Source of the DNA: Amborella trichopoda
Lineage: Eukaryota > Streptophyta > Magnoliopsida > Amborellales > Amborellaceae
Direction of reading: 5' to 3'
DNA length: 64,000 nucleotides
Assembly (NCBI RefSeq): GCF_000471905.2
Contig: NW_006495273.1
Coordinates: forward strand, 4,624,677 to 4,688,676
In this document: positions 11,166 to 22,851 of the stretch, piece after piece
Layout of the letters: the number at the start of each line of letters is the position of its first letter
Position numbering within the stretch: position 1 is the stretch's first letter
The notes under the pieces: generated by a model
Told to the model about the DNA's origin: nothing
The model's database searches: none
What the model saw: only the letters and a program-made list of their open reading frames with translations
Made by a program: the position numbers and the translations under genes

Positions 11166-12576
11166 TGTAAACTGTATACCATCCGAGTAAAAGTCACCTC
11201 CAAATTTCTTTATAAAATAGTATTTTGACATTTAAATCCCAACTCATAGAATTTCAATATCTAAAACTAGTGGATCTTGTAACAAAGTGCTTGACTATCT
11301 ATAGATCTGTTCTGTCCTATCTTTTTTGATATTTTAAATTCATAATTAGGGATGAAAATAGATTTTTAAACCATTAAAAAGTTAGCTTACACCATAATAA
11401 CATCTCAAATAGTTGATCTGGATCAACTAATAGCATCATCGACTTTAAGTCAAGGAGGATACAACTGGTCTCGGCCATTGGATGTGAAATCCTCCCTGGT
11501 AAAGTGCGGCACAACATTCGATAAATTTTACTTGAACCCAATTAAATGACACATCCTTATCCACTCCATTTCTCAACTAATAGTCAATAGCAATTGTGAT
11601 CTATGTGTGTTTTGTACCAAAAGTAAGCATAATCATTGCATACATTACCAATACGTTGCTCCAAAAAAGTAATTGTATTAAATATCAGATTACCATATGT
11701 TGAAATAATATAAAAATTTCCTAATACATGAGAATTTGAGAATCATGGCTTCTTATGTCTTGGTATTCTCCCATAACATCCTTTTTTTGGGCTATGTTCA
11801 ATGGAAAGAGAAGGGTCCTATTTCCTTTTGTTGAAATATTGTAAAATTTGCCCAATAACTTACAAGTAAAAGAATGGCATTTTATGTCTTTTAAAAGAGC
11901 AAGGACAGGCTAGTAATTTCTTCCCATAATATTTTTATGTGTCCAACCTTCCACTCTACGCTACTATATGTCTTTCTCTCCCTAACAAACAAACTGCGGT
12001 TGCTCCCACTAGACGCTATGATGGGAAAATGTGGACACATCTTTATACACATGCACATACACAAGTTTCGTATGCATGATGTGATCATGTATTCGCAATG
12101 GTAGGTACTTATGATTCAGGTTTCTAAAATAAGTGATTCGGTCAATTTGAATTAAGAATCGATCTGACCCATCATTAAGAGTTTTGTGACAATTTAACCT
12201 AATGAAATTAAATAAATAAATAATAATAATAATAAAAACTTAGATCGTTCAGAGTTGGGAAAATAGAACTTCCACATGACTAAATAGCCATGATTGTTCT
12301 ACGTTAGCAGCATTCTTGAATTTTATGTTTTTTTGTACCTGCAAACCAAAATAGACAGGGGTACTCCTTTAATTGAGCTTGAGCCACTTAAGTTGGGCCA
12401 AATTATTAAAATAACTCTAATTATTCCGAATTCTCAACCTTAAACTTCAATTATAATTTTTATTTATAAAAGTACCTTTATCAAATGAAACAAAAAAGTT
12501 AATATTGCAATAGTAGATGAGATCTCTCTAACGATGTATATCTTTTGCTTTTTTTTGTTTGGGTGGAGTAGGTCAA
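11166..12576. other. Intergenic, no gene seen
   Basis: AT-rich sequence between the FLA7 promoter and the first F1 element. Only short chance open frames occur. A patch near 11400-11500 with GATACAACTGGTCTCGGCC resembles the palindromic F3 repeats but is too short to assign. Confidence 0.5.
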
Positions 12577-12585
12577 TTTAAAAAT

Positions 12586-12931
12586 GGAAAAAAATTATAT
12601 AAGGTTGCATACCTTATATTGTTGAAGTAAGGCGCACCTTAAAAATCCTACAGTGGAGAGTGTTCCGGCATAAGAGAACCCTCCAACTGATCATCTCGAC
12701 CTTCAGATGAATGGACATGGTGCATCTTGTATAATCTATCTGGATCGTCAAGAGTTTCTTGATATGCTCCATCTGTACTATTTTTAAAATTTTAAAATTT
12801 ATAACTGAGAATGAAAAGAGATTTTGAAGCTATGATAAGGTTTTCGACAACGAAACGGCATCTCTAAATAAAATTTATAGGTGCCCATTGCTTCTATAAT
12901 CTAAGGGGACAACCTTATACAAACCTCACCC
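12586..12931 (-). mobile_element. F1 Mutator-like MITE, copy 1
   Basis: This 346-bp element runs from GGAAAAAAATTATATAAGG to CAAACCTCACCC. Flanks TTTAAAAAT (12577-12585) and TTTAAAAAA (12932-12940) match at 8 of 9 positions. Nine-base target duplications are the mark of Mutator-like elements. There is no coding capacity. Confidence 0.75.
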
Positions 12932-12940
12932 TTTAAAAAA

Positions 12941-14734
12941 AATTTTGTGGGGGCTATGGTTATGATCAACGAATGGAAGTTTCAAGAAACATTAAAGATT
13001 TATTTATTTATTTATTTTCTAGTTAAAATAATCTTTGTCAAGCAGCCCTGTTGAGTACGCAAATCTAAAGCCACCTCTAAAATGCGCCTAAACCCCTACC
13101 ATTTTAAAAAAAACCACCTAAACCCTAATTAAGGTGCATAAATGGTCGGGCCATATATCATTTAAACTTCAGACTTCATAGTATTCCAACCAAGTGGCTC
13201 GGCAATCTAGGATAACTTCAAAGTATTCAAACTTAGTGGCTCGGCACTCTAGGATTAAAGAACCGACTGTTGCATTTTTAATTTGGGAAGAGATGTACAA
13301 ATGCCGGGTCAATGCCAACCGTTGGTGATGGTGTGTATATGGTGATTGGTGGCACCCAAACTGGCCAACTCCCTTTTATTGTGTTACATTATGCAACATT
13401 AAATAATATTGACATGAAGTTAGAATGGTTCAAAGTATACTTTTTGTAGACACCCTAATCCCGATCAGTACACCTGTACCCTAAAGCTTAAACCAACCAA
13501 AACCCCAAGGACCGTACCCTAGTATCTAGACCACCCCACAAAGCTTGTCGTCAAGTTTACGCCCTAAAACGAGGTGGGGACCAAAGTCTTTTACAAAATT
13601 TTCGAGGATAAACACTTACTTCTACACAAATAAATTATCTGAAGTTAAAATTAGGAACGATGTTGTGAAAAGATAGATTACCTTGATTAGCTATAGGACA
13701 TGGTTTTTATAAGTCCCCAGACTCATATGTAGAACTGCATCCCTTCTTCATGATCTATTTTTTGGTTGGATTTTGGACCTAATTTTTTAGGAAACGTATG
13801 ATCTCTAATATGGAGATCATTAATGTGCATAAATAGATAATTTTAAAAATTAAAATTATAAAAAACAATTAGACCTTTGGTTTTCTCGTTTTTTTTTTTT
13901 TTTTGAGGGACCACCATTTTACATCAATCTTAAAGATGGATGTTTGATAGTTCAAGGGATGGAACTGTAGGATTGCATACCCCCAAGCATAAAATATTTG
14001 ATGGCACTGTAGGATTGCATACGCCCAAGCATAAAATATTTGTTCATAGCGATATCTTGTTAGGACCTTTTCACCTTATTGTCTATCCTTGTTTGGATCC
14101 AACATTTAAAATCAGGCCAAGTGATCATTTGGTTAAGTGTGAGAAATATGGGGACTCATGACCTGACTGAAAGTATGATATTTGATTGAGCATAATGACA
14201 TACTAAAATTCGTATAACTAAACCCCAAATAATTAGAAAAAAGATAAGATGATAATAAAGTTCACGCAATAAAAATTGTAATCTTATACAAAGTTCAAAT
14301 CCGAGGCTAATCTAAACAAAGAAAAGAGAAAAAATAAAGCGGAAAAAAAGTGCTTAGAAAGATCATGTACTTGATAGAGTGAATTGGAATAATAATGAAT
14401 TGGGTCATATGTGTAGGTGTGATGGGCATGTTTGTTTGTGCTTTAGGGGAAAAAGTTTGGGGTGAATGAGCTACGACAGTTTGGATGCTTGATATTTTAA
14501 CGGTGGCAACACGTGTTGTAGTGAGTCCCCCTCCCCCCCCCCCGGCTAAATTTATTTTGGAGGCAGATTTTGGATTCAAAACTTTATCCTGAAATATCAA
14601 GATTTTGGATTCAAAACTTTATCCTGAAATATCAAGACCATCATGATTATGAATCTGAAAAAGAAAAATAAAAGAATATGGGGTTTAAAAGGCGTCTAGT
14701 TGTATTTTGTTGGGGATTGTCTGCAAAGAAATAA
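12941..14734. other. Intergenic with short tandem duplications
   Basis: No gene is seen. Three small duplications occur. One is a degenerate repeat of GTGGCTCGGC-AA/CTCTAGGAT blocks at about 13165-13256. One is a 42-bp unit twice at 13961-14042 (ACTGTAGGATTGCATAC). One is a 35-bp unit twice at 14566-14636 (GATTTTGGATTCAAAAC). A poly-C tract is near 14530. Confidence 0.6.
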
Positions 14735-14743
14735 TTTATTTTT

Positions 14744-15148
14744 GGGAAAAGTTTACATGGAGCCGAAGCACTAAACAATCAAATTTGAACCTACCTCAAA
14801 AATTTCACTAGAAGAAGTTGTTTTAATACCCAAATATCCTCAAATTGATCACCTCAACATCAAGATGCATAAACATGAAAAAAAAAAAAAAAAAATGAAT
14901 TTCAAGTTTAGAAATAGGGTATTTTGTAACGTATTTGTTTACCTCAATTTTCAAAATGTTCAAGTTTTCATAGATCTATCGATCTACACTATTTTTAAAG
15001 CTTTAAACTTTATAAATAAAGATGAGAATATATTTTAAGGCTATCACAAAGATTTCCAGTATTGAAATCACATTTCTTGATACTATTTGAAGGTAGTCTC
15101 TAATTTGATTGTTTAGAGCCTAGCCTAGGCTGTATACAAACAACACCC
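14744..15148 (-). mobile_element. F1 Mutator-like MITE, copy 2
   Basis: A 405-bp F1 copy of the subfamily whose ends carry GAGCC...CTAAACAATCAAATT. Flanks TTTATTTTT (14735-14743) and TTTATCTTT (15149-15157) match at 8 of 9 positions. An F3 element follows directly, the same arrangement as at 18116-18770. Confidence 0.72.
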
Positions 15149-15350
15149 TTTATCTTTTGTACATGGAGATCACAATCATTCTCACTCATTAAATGTCAAA
15201 TTTAATGGCTTGAAGTGAGCCACGAAGTCCAAGAATTTTTTTTTGAAACTTTGTGTATAATCAATGACATTTAATGGATTTTGAAATTTAAGGAACAATA
15301 ATGATAATAACTTCCATGCATAAAAGATAAATGGTCTCTTTTAGATAATC
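15149..15350. repeat. Palindromic repeat F3, copy 1
   Basis: The ends are inverted. The left reads TTATCTTTTGTACATGG followed by AGATCACAATCATT. The right, read inward, gives GACCATTTATCTTTTATGC. The two arms pair over much of the length with an AT-rich centre. It resembles the elements at 18516-18770, 27790-28010, 34083-34335 and 34355-34605. Boundaries are approximate. Confidence 0.5.
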
Positions 15351-15377
15351 ATTTTATTTTATCATCGGTTTTAATTG

Positions 15378-15762
15378 GGGGTGGTTTGTATAAGGTTATA
15401 AACTTAAACAATCAAAATAGGGTGCACATCCAATTTTTTATGTTGAAATTTCTTTGGATGGTACAATAATCTATTTTTTTTCTCTAACCATAAAATTTTA
15501 AATTTAAAAAATGGTTCAAAATCAAATAGATCTACAGATGCATGAAAATCTTGAAAATAGACAGTCCAGATAACGTGTAGCAAGATGTATTTTTTTTAAC
15601 ACTTTATTAAATTTTTTTTTTTCCTTTTCTATATCTATTTATCCTAATGTCTAGATGATCAATTTAATGTTTTTCCAACATCAAAACAACTTTTTTTGAA
15701 GGATTTTAGATATGCGCTTTAATTCAACATTTTAAGGTGTCAACTTTACATAAACTCTTTTC
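15378..15762 (+). mobile_element. F1 Mutator-like MITE, copy 3
   Basis: About 385 bp, from GGGGTGGTTTGTATAAGG to CATAAACTCTTTTC. The interior keeps the AATAGATCTAC and GATGATCAATTTAATG landmarks of the family. The flanking 9-mers are only roughly similar, so the exact ends are uncertain by a base or two. Confidence 0.65.
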
Positions 15763-16298
15763 ATGTTAATTATTTAGAAAATATTCATATCTGCTTTATT
15801 CCTAGAGTTCCAATTTCACAGTTTTGAGGCAAAAATGGATTTATAGTGGCATGTGGACATGCTCCAGGACCTAAAACCCTTTAAAATCAATAGGGATGCA
15901 TAAGCCGGCGGACCCACTAAATAATTTTCCTTCATGAAGACGGCCATATTGATATGTTTGAGAAATGATTAAGGGTGCCACATGGGGTCACGTGCTAAAC
16001 CAACGTCTCTCTCGCTTTGTGGCTTATGCACATTAATATCGGACTGGGAGCTTTGACTTAGTTAAAGATCATTACAAATCATAGTTACTACTTCTTGTGG
16101 GGATCATGGTCCCACTTTCCTTGCCAGCAGTGATACGTCAACACTCTATATTGAGCTTGGTGTTGCACGTGAACACTCAATACTTCATATTGGGCTTGGT
16201 GTTGCATGTGAACACTTAATATGTAATACTTAACATGTAATGCTAAATGTCTATATAATATTTATTATTATTATTATTATTATTGTTATTATTATTAT
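15763..16298. other. Intergenic with simple repeats
   Basis: No gene is seen. A 39-bp unit is duplicated at about 16143-16219 (GCTTGGTGTTGCA, GTGAACACT). A (TTA)n microsatellite runs from about 16260 to 16298 and was the target site for the F2 element that follows. Confidence 0.6.
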
Positions 16299-16498
16299 GA
16301 AAAATAATCCTACAACACCTTTTTCCATTCATGTGTGTAAGATCCCAAAAAATCATCATTAAATTAGACATAGATTTTAAAAAAAGTCAAGTCTCACATC
16401 CATGTGATAATTTTTTTAAAGATCCGTGCTAAATTTAATAATAATCTTTTGGGGTATTACACACATGAGTAGATGAGGGTTCTATAGGATCATTACTT
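16299..16498. mobile_element. F2 foldback MITE, copy C
   Basis: Exactly 200 bp, with ends GAAAAATAATCCTA and (inverted) AAGTAATGATCCTATAG. Flanks TATTATTAT (16290-16298) and TGTTATTAT (16499-16507) match at 8 of 9 positions. The two arms pair across almost the whole element. Confidence 0.8.
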
Positions 16499-16547
16499 TG
16501 TTATTATTTGCCTAAGGTAACAACTTTATTGCATTAAACGTAACCAA

Positions 16548-17130
16548 GGGTGCAGTTGGCATACAGATGCCTCCATAGGTATAGAGGTACGGTGTCCTTC
16601 AAATTTTATCATGGTATATAATTTGAGTAATGATCCTATGAGACCCTCCCATACCCATTGTCTGTAGGATCCTAAAGGCTTACCATTAAATTTGGCAACG
16701 ATCTCTAGAAAGTTATCAACATGATGTAGGACTTGATTTTTTTAGAGATCTGTGTCAAATATAATAGTGATCTTTTGAAGTCCTAGACGCATGGGTGTGG
16801 GAGGGTCACACAAGGTCATTTTCCATATAATTTTGACATAAAATGTTATTAAGATTATCTGAAAATCTATTTTTATATCTAATTATAAAATTTAAAATTT
16901 TAAAAATGGTTAAAATCAAGTAGATCCATAAACATATGAAATCTTGAAAATTGACGGTGTAGATAATATGTTGTAAAATGCACTATTTTTTAGACTTAAA
17001 ATCTTTTTATTTTTTATAGTCATACATCTCGAAGTTGAGATGATCAATCAAACGGTTTTTCAACATTAAAACCGCCTTTTCCGATGGATTTTGGAAGGGC
17101 ATCAGCAGCATCCTTATATAAACTTTTTCC
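16548..17130 (+). mobile_element. F1 Mutator-like MITE, copy 4, split by an F2 insertion
   Basis: It starts GGGTGCAGTTGGCAT and ends TATATAAACTTTTTCC. Its left part stops at 16624 and resumes at 16834 after an inserted F2 element and one copy of the duplicated target. Without the insertion the element is about 374 bp, close to other full copies. Confidence 0.75.
16625..16824. mobile_element. F2 foldback MITE, copy A, nested in F1
   Basis: Exactly 200 bp, starting GAGTAATGATCCTATGAG. The target duplication ATATAATTT is perfect on both sides (16616-16624 and 16825-16833), and the target is internal F1 sequence. The near-palindromic arms could fold into one long hairpin. Confidence 0.88.
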
Positions 17131-17465
17131 TGTAACCGTTTACAAATTCATAAACTGTACAGAAACCAACTAAGAAAAAACGAGATTACAGAACTTCCGC
17201 AATCACACCCCTTTTCACCGAAGAGTCTGCATCCATGGTACTCTCCCTAAACACACGACCAAATAAACAAACCAAATTCCTACAGTACTAAAAACTTTCA
17301 TGTATAAGCCCTTGAAAAGCCCAAGAAAACCCAGTTTCCATTTTTGTCCATCGGATAATATTTGCAGAATCAGATTCAATTACCAAAGGTTAATTCAGAT
17401 CTTTCACCAACTTCACTCCTTGCAAAATAGTGCTTAATTCACCTTCATTTGCCGTAACACATCTT
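17131..17465. other. Intergenic, no gene seen
   Basis: A short stretch between transposons. No open frame of note and no motif recognised. Confidence 0.5.
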
Positions 17466-17982
17466 TAGGGGTGGCATTGGACCCGGACCCGAACCCTACC
17501 TAAGACATGATAACCAGACCTGACCCAGGTCTGAATATGGGTCTAAAAATTGGACCCGACTCAGACTTGACCTGAATAGTGTTAATATTTAAATAAATAA
17601 TATATAATATTTAAATAAATATAATTATATATTTTTAGTTATAATATGAGTAATGATCCTATAGGACATTTCCCCACCCATATATATAGAACCCCAAAAG
17701 ATCACCATTAAATTTGGTACAGATCCCTAGAATAGTTATCATATGAGTGTGAGACTTTGACTTTTTTAGAGATCCGTACCAAATTTAATGATGATCTTTT
17801 AAGGTCCTACACATATGGGTGGGAGAGAGTCTTATAGGATCATTTCTCTTATAATATTTATATAATATACATACATATTTAGTATAATATTTAAATATTG
17901 TTTTAGATTTTTTTTGGGTTGGGTCCAAATCCAATTTCGGATCCAGTTGGGTTCTACCTGACCTGACCCGTTGCCACCCCTA
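17466..17982. mobile_element. F6 element with TAGGGGTGGCA ends, split by an F2 insertion
   Basis: The left end TAGGGGTGGCATTGG and right end GTTGCCACCCCTA are inverted copies. The ends carry GACCCGGACCCGAACCC-type runs and the centre is AT-rich. Such TAGGGGTGGCA-ended repeats are common in plant genomes and usually grouped with hAT, but no clean 8-bp target duplication could be seen, so the superfamily is tentative. The F2 copy at 17648-17848 lies inside. Confidence 0.6.
17648..17848. mobile_element. F2 foldback MITE, copy B, nested in F6
   Basis: A 201-bp element, starting GAGTAATGATCCTATAGGAC and ending (inverted) GAGAAATGATCCTATAAGAC. The target duplication TTATAATAT is perfect (17639-17647 and 17849-17857). 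The arms match at roughly four bases in five over about 85 bp, including CCATTAAATTTGGTAC. Confidence 0.9.
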
Positions 17983-18115
17983 ATAACTTGTGTTTTGCCT
18001 TAGGCAAATTTTCTTCCATACCATACCCACGGTGGAAATAAAATCCCTCCCCAAGTGTTGCAGACCATGGCGTGCTACCGTTTCTACATAAGTTATTCAG
18101 TGGACATTTAAATTA

Positions 18116-18515
18116 GGACAAAGTTTACATAGAGCCGAGGTTCTAAACAATCAAATTAGAGTCCACCTCAAAAATTTCATTAAAAGAGGTTGTTTTAGTG
18201 CCTAAATATCCTCAAATTGATCTTTCCATCGTCAAGATACATGGACATGAGAAAAAAAAAAAAAAAAGATTTCAACTTTTGGAAATAGTGCATCTTGTAA
18301 TGGATTTTTGTACTGTCAATTTTTAAGATTTTCAAGTTTTCATATATATGCTCAATTTACACTATTTTTTAAGATTTAAATTTTACAATTAAAGATGAAA
18401 ATATATTTAAGGGTAGCACAAAGATTTCCAACATTGAAACCACATTTGTCAACACTATTTGAAGGTGCGCTTTACTTTGACCGTTTAGAGCCTCGGCTTT
18501 ATACAAACCACACCC
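18116..18515 (-). mobile_element. F1 Mutator-like MITE, copy 5
   Basis: A 400-bp copy starting GGACAAAGTTTACATAGAG and ending CAAACCACACCC. It is closely similar to copy 2 throughout. A clean target duplication is not visible here, and an F3 repeat follows as it does at copy 2. Confidence 0.7.
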
Positions 18516-18770
18516 AATTAGTTATGACATTGTCTATAAAGAGATCATTTATTGTTTGTACATGTAAGTCACAATCATTCTCACTCATTAGATGTCAAGT
18601 TGGATGGCTAGGGTTGAGTTACGAAGTTTAAAATTTTTTTTTTTTTTAATACTTTGTGCCTATTCAATTACACTCTTACAACCACCCATTTTAAAATTTA
18701 AAGGTCTAAAATGACTGTGACCTCCACATACAAAAGTTAAATGGTCTCCATATATACTTAACTAATATTT
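18516..18770. repeat. Palindromic repeat F3, copy 2
   Basis: It matches F3 copy 1 over the TCACAATCATTCTCACTCAT block and the right arm AAAAGTTAAATGGTCTC. It has about 40 additional bases at its left junction with the F1 element. Boundaries are approximate. Confidence 0.45.
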
Positions 18771-21700
18771 TAGTTATAAAAGATATACTTACTATGAGCG
18801 TTAAACTCTCACCACCTTGTATTAAAGGTGCCATGGTATGGTCTGCCACCCCTGCAACTACTTAATTATTATTGTAAAATGGAATGCTAAATTAATACGA
18901 TATTTATTTATTTTACTTATAAAAAAAAATGTACAGCATGTCTAACCATACTGGCTATTAGACCTATGTATTAGACACTTGTAGACACCCATCCACGTTG
19001 GAATCCATGTACCACTACTTCGGGGGAAGGTTTGTTTCATTGGAAAGCTATCTTCGGCGAGAGTTCTGAGTCACATGGGAAAGTATTTTTATACTTAAAA
19101 AGCTTTGAAGTGGCATTTGTTGTCTTTTTTTGTAATTCAATGGAGAAGATAGCCCTTACCTATTTTTTCAAGTAGATTAGAAGTTCGCTTTTTAAAGGTA
19201 CTAACTGGGGAGAACGGAAACCACAACATAGTGACTAGGGTGTTGGGGTGCTACTGCCACGAACCTAGCCCTTTTTCCCAAGTTGCTTTTGTAAACACGA
19301 AAAAACAATCCACAAAACAAGAAAGAAGAAATAAACACAAAAGAAAGAGAAAATCAACCACAACGCAAATATATAAATGGTTTGGCAACGTGCCTATGTC
19401 CACCGGGAGATGAGAGTTTCTGTACTGGGAATGGAAAATAGTGTTATAATGGTTCTCTACCTCACACTTGTTTTCTTATTACAAAAAAATCTCCTTTTTT
19501 TATTTAACCCTAAAAGAACCCCCATCGTAACAATATATAGAGTCTCTAAGCAGTTCGGGCTTTTAACAGCCCTCCGGAGTCATCCCTTTGATTCCACCTT
19601 GACAAATCTATTTCCTCATAATACAAGACATCAATCATCAATAGTTTTTATTTATTTATTTTATTTTATTTTTATTTTTATGAAAGTCATTTGTGCACAC
19701 TCTATAATGTTTCTATTTTCCCATAAAATTAGGCAAATATTAGAAAGATGACAATTTCCTCCTACTTTGTTTTGTGTCTATGCCAAATCAAATCATAGTC
19801 AAAAGTAAAAGGGTTCTATCAAATTGTAACCCCAAGGAAAATCGGCCTATAACATTGTTTTCCCACATAATACCAGCCTCGCAGCTAGAATAGGAAGACA
19901 AGCTAGAAAGAGTATAGAAAATTGAAACAAGGTTGTTTAAATACCTTTTTAATAGAAAAAGGGTACATTAAATAGGTAAATCGAAGGAAAGTAAGAAATT
20001 ATCGAAGAAGGTGGTCGTGTAAGTCAAGGCCGGGCTTGGCACTCGGAGTTGAAGCCTGGATTATAGAATTTTGATGTTGAGGGACCATTCCTTCATCTTT
20101 GAAGAAAACTTAAGCCAAAGATGATCGCGTGAACTCGAATTAATCATAGCCGAGAGATTTAGAAGATTTAGAACAGGGATGCCTATGATGATCTTAACGT
20201 CCCTTCAAAGGTGTTTTGTGGATCAGATTAAGATTTTTTATTGGTCAAATGCATGGAAGGGTTCTGTCAAGGCTTGCTGGAATGGTAAGGGCGTTGCAGG
20301 CTCTTGGAAGGTCTAAAGTTAGGGTTTCAATGCCTACAGGTTCCAGGATTGAGGGGCCAAAATGTTAAATTTCGCAAGTTAGGGCCGGGTCAAAATATCA
20401 GGATTTGGGCTCAAAAATAGTCTAGAGAATGGGCTATTTGTTGGCCTAAGGAGAATTTATAGTCCTTGCCCAAGTGGTAGCTCAATCTGAGCCGTAGCCG
20501 TCTAGCTACCCATTAGTTGTTAGTGGAGGTTTTCAGTGGTTTGAGGCAATTTATTACCCCTTTTACAATATTTTTTATTTATTTATACTATTTAATGGGT
20601 CAAAATGGGGTTTGGGTTGATAACGGCGTATTAAGGGTGTCTAAGGTGTGGGATCATCCTACTCTAGATTTAGAGCAGTGTAGGAAGGTTCCTAATTCGG
20701 TAGGTCTTAAGCATGACTTTGTAAGTTTTCCTATTGAGCTAGGTGGATTAGGAAGTAATGCTGCTAGTTATGGGGCTTCTATGACGTTTTCAGGATATTG
20801 CCTAGGATGTATAAATCATAGTTGTTCGGTGCGGGTGTATTCCCGGGAGCAGAAGCTGACTCAGGTCTACAGAGTCATGGCTTGTTAGAAGCTCTTTGTA
20901 GTTGGGATCGTCGTCTGTATGATCTTATATCAAGGGAGCGATCCTTGTCACAGGGAAGCACGATTCCATGAGAAAGGAATCGCAATAGTATGTTTTAAGG
21001 GATAAAATATGATGCATTGGTTTACAGTAGCATTGGGCACAAACCTAAATCAGTGTATATGATCATTACTCAATAGAAAAAACATCATATGCATTGCATC
21101 ATACACTTGAGAACCGCGATTCAAACCTGTTGGGAACGAGAATCACAATATAGGGATCTGCGTTCCATCAAAAATCCCTAACTGGAATCGTGAGATCGAG
21201 GTTTTGGAGTGGGTCCCGTCCATTTCTTATGATGCTTCAACAACTACGGTATAGATCACTACGAACTATTAGCCTTTATGATCCCTGGAGGGGTTTATGG
21301 TAGGAATAATGAGGTATTTGGTGAGATAAAAGGTGAGTTTTACATCTGAGGTACATATGGGACGGTGACTAGGTTAGGGCCCTGGGGTTCTAGGGGTAAA
21401 ACAAACATGTTGGGGAAAACATTTAAGCTCACGATGTAAAAGACCAAGGGCTATCTTTGAATAAATTGCTTAGCTCTTTCAAAAGAATTGCCACATGGCT
21501 AGAGTACCTCAAACCAAGCTAGCAATATTGTTTAAAATTTGATATTTGTAGTAAAATTCAGATTCTTTTTTTCTTGGGTAATTAGTAAAATTCATAGGGA
21601 AATTTATCAAATTACATAGACTATTTAGCATTTGCAACTATTTGATTGTGGTGATTTTGATGGGTATTTTAAAATTAAATAAAATCGGAAATTTTGATCA

Positions 21701-21959
21701 AAATACCAATGAGAGATGCATTATTTAATGTTTTACATATTTGCAACTATTCCAAGTCATTATCATTTGTCTTGTCTTGGATATTATGAAATAAAACTGA
21801 ATAGTATAGTTAAAATGTTAAATAGTTCACATCTCAAGGGTAATTTGATAGATTACCTATAAAAAAAAATGAATAGAATGTAAAATACTTTATTTCTCAT
21901 ACATATTAAGATAAATTTCCCTTGCCCTTGAGGATAAGCTTGGATACGTCTAGACAATA
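18771..21959. other. 3.2-kb intergenic stretch of mostly unassigned sequence
   Basis: Less AT-rich and less repetitive than its surroundings. Open frames at 19231-19413, 19377-19751 and 20517-20888 encode nothing I recognise. The first passes through sequence resembling the ATATAAATGGTTTGGCAACG / TGCCTATGTCCACCGGGAG motif often seen in plant LTR-type repeats. The block at about 20030-21000 (for example CCGGGCTTGGCACTCGGAG) could be part of an old retroelement, but no domain or end repeat was found. Confidence 0.4.
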
Positions 21960-22434
21960 GTTTAGGGCAGTGATTTAAAAATTGGCAAGTCACAACGGAC
22001 TCGCCCGAGTCGGTCGGCACATGAATCGGTTACCCGATGTCGATTTCAGTGTAAAACCGTGAACCGCCCAGTTCTAGAACAGAACCGGAGCAAACCGCCG
22101 GGCTTCTAGAACATAACCCGGTTCTAACGTCACATAACGAGTTAGCAAACCGCTCGGGTTCTAGAACATAACCCGGTTCTAACGTCAAATAGCGAGTTAG
22201 CACGTGCCAAAACAACATTGACTCTCTTTAGTCCACACGTGGGACTACAATTTCCCACCGGCCACGCGTGGATGACAACCTCGGAAACACACGTACTATA
22301 GTTTTTAAACGTACAAAGCAATTTATAGAGGCAAAACTAAAACTCGCCGTTGGATGTGGGATAATTCCCACGATGCGTTAAATTATGATGGAATTTGGGT
22401 AAGTACTATTAATATAGAAAACAATTACACGTGT

Positions 22435-22508
22435 GCTGATGTAGTGGAGTGGTTATCACTTTCACATTAGAGCCTTTACTTCTCAAGTTCGATTCTGCCT
22501 TTGACACA
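22435..22508 (+). other. tRNA-like module (tRNA-Val-like Pol III boxes) inside F5
   Basis: An A box TAGTGGAGTGG at 22442-22452 continues as TTATCAC, as in plant tRNA-Val. A B-box-like AGTTCGATTCT follows at 22486-22496, with the spacing expected of a tRNA gene. The acceptor stem does not pair well, so this is a tRNA-derived relic, probably an old SINE head or captured tRNA, not a functional gene. Confidence 0.5.
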
Positions 22509-22851
22509 TTTTATTTTATTTTTGTTGACAACAAAAATAAGAAAAAATTAATTTTTTTAAAAATCTCTCTTTTCCTATTAACAATCGTTTTCACTAAATT
22601 TATTCTATAAATCTAAAAATTTAATTTTTTTTAAAAAAATATTCCATTTGAAATCTCTCTTTCGATTAACAATCTCTTTTACTAAATTTATTCTAGAAAT
22701 CTAAAAAATTAAATTTTTGAAAAATTAAAGTATTTTTTCGAAAATTGGTATGCATTCTAATAATTTCTAACCGAATTTTTTATTTTATTTATTAATTTTT
22801 GCATTATAAATCACGTAATTTATTATCTTTCTTACAATTCTCAATAATACA

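Noticed and set aside
19377-19751. 124-codon plus-strand open frame
   Set aside because: The second half is low-complexity AT-rich sequence and the first half resembles non-coding repeat sequence.
20517-20888. 123-codon plus-strand open frame
   Set aside because: Not recognised, no signal peptide or domain, no splice or promoter context; kept only as part of an unassigned stretch.
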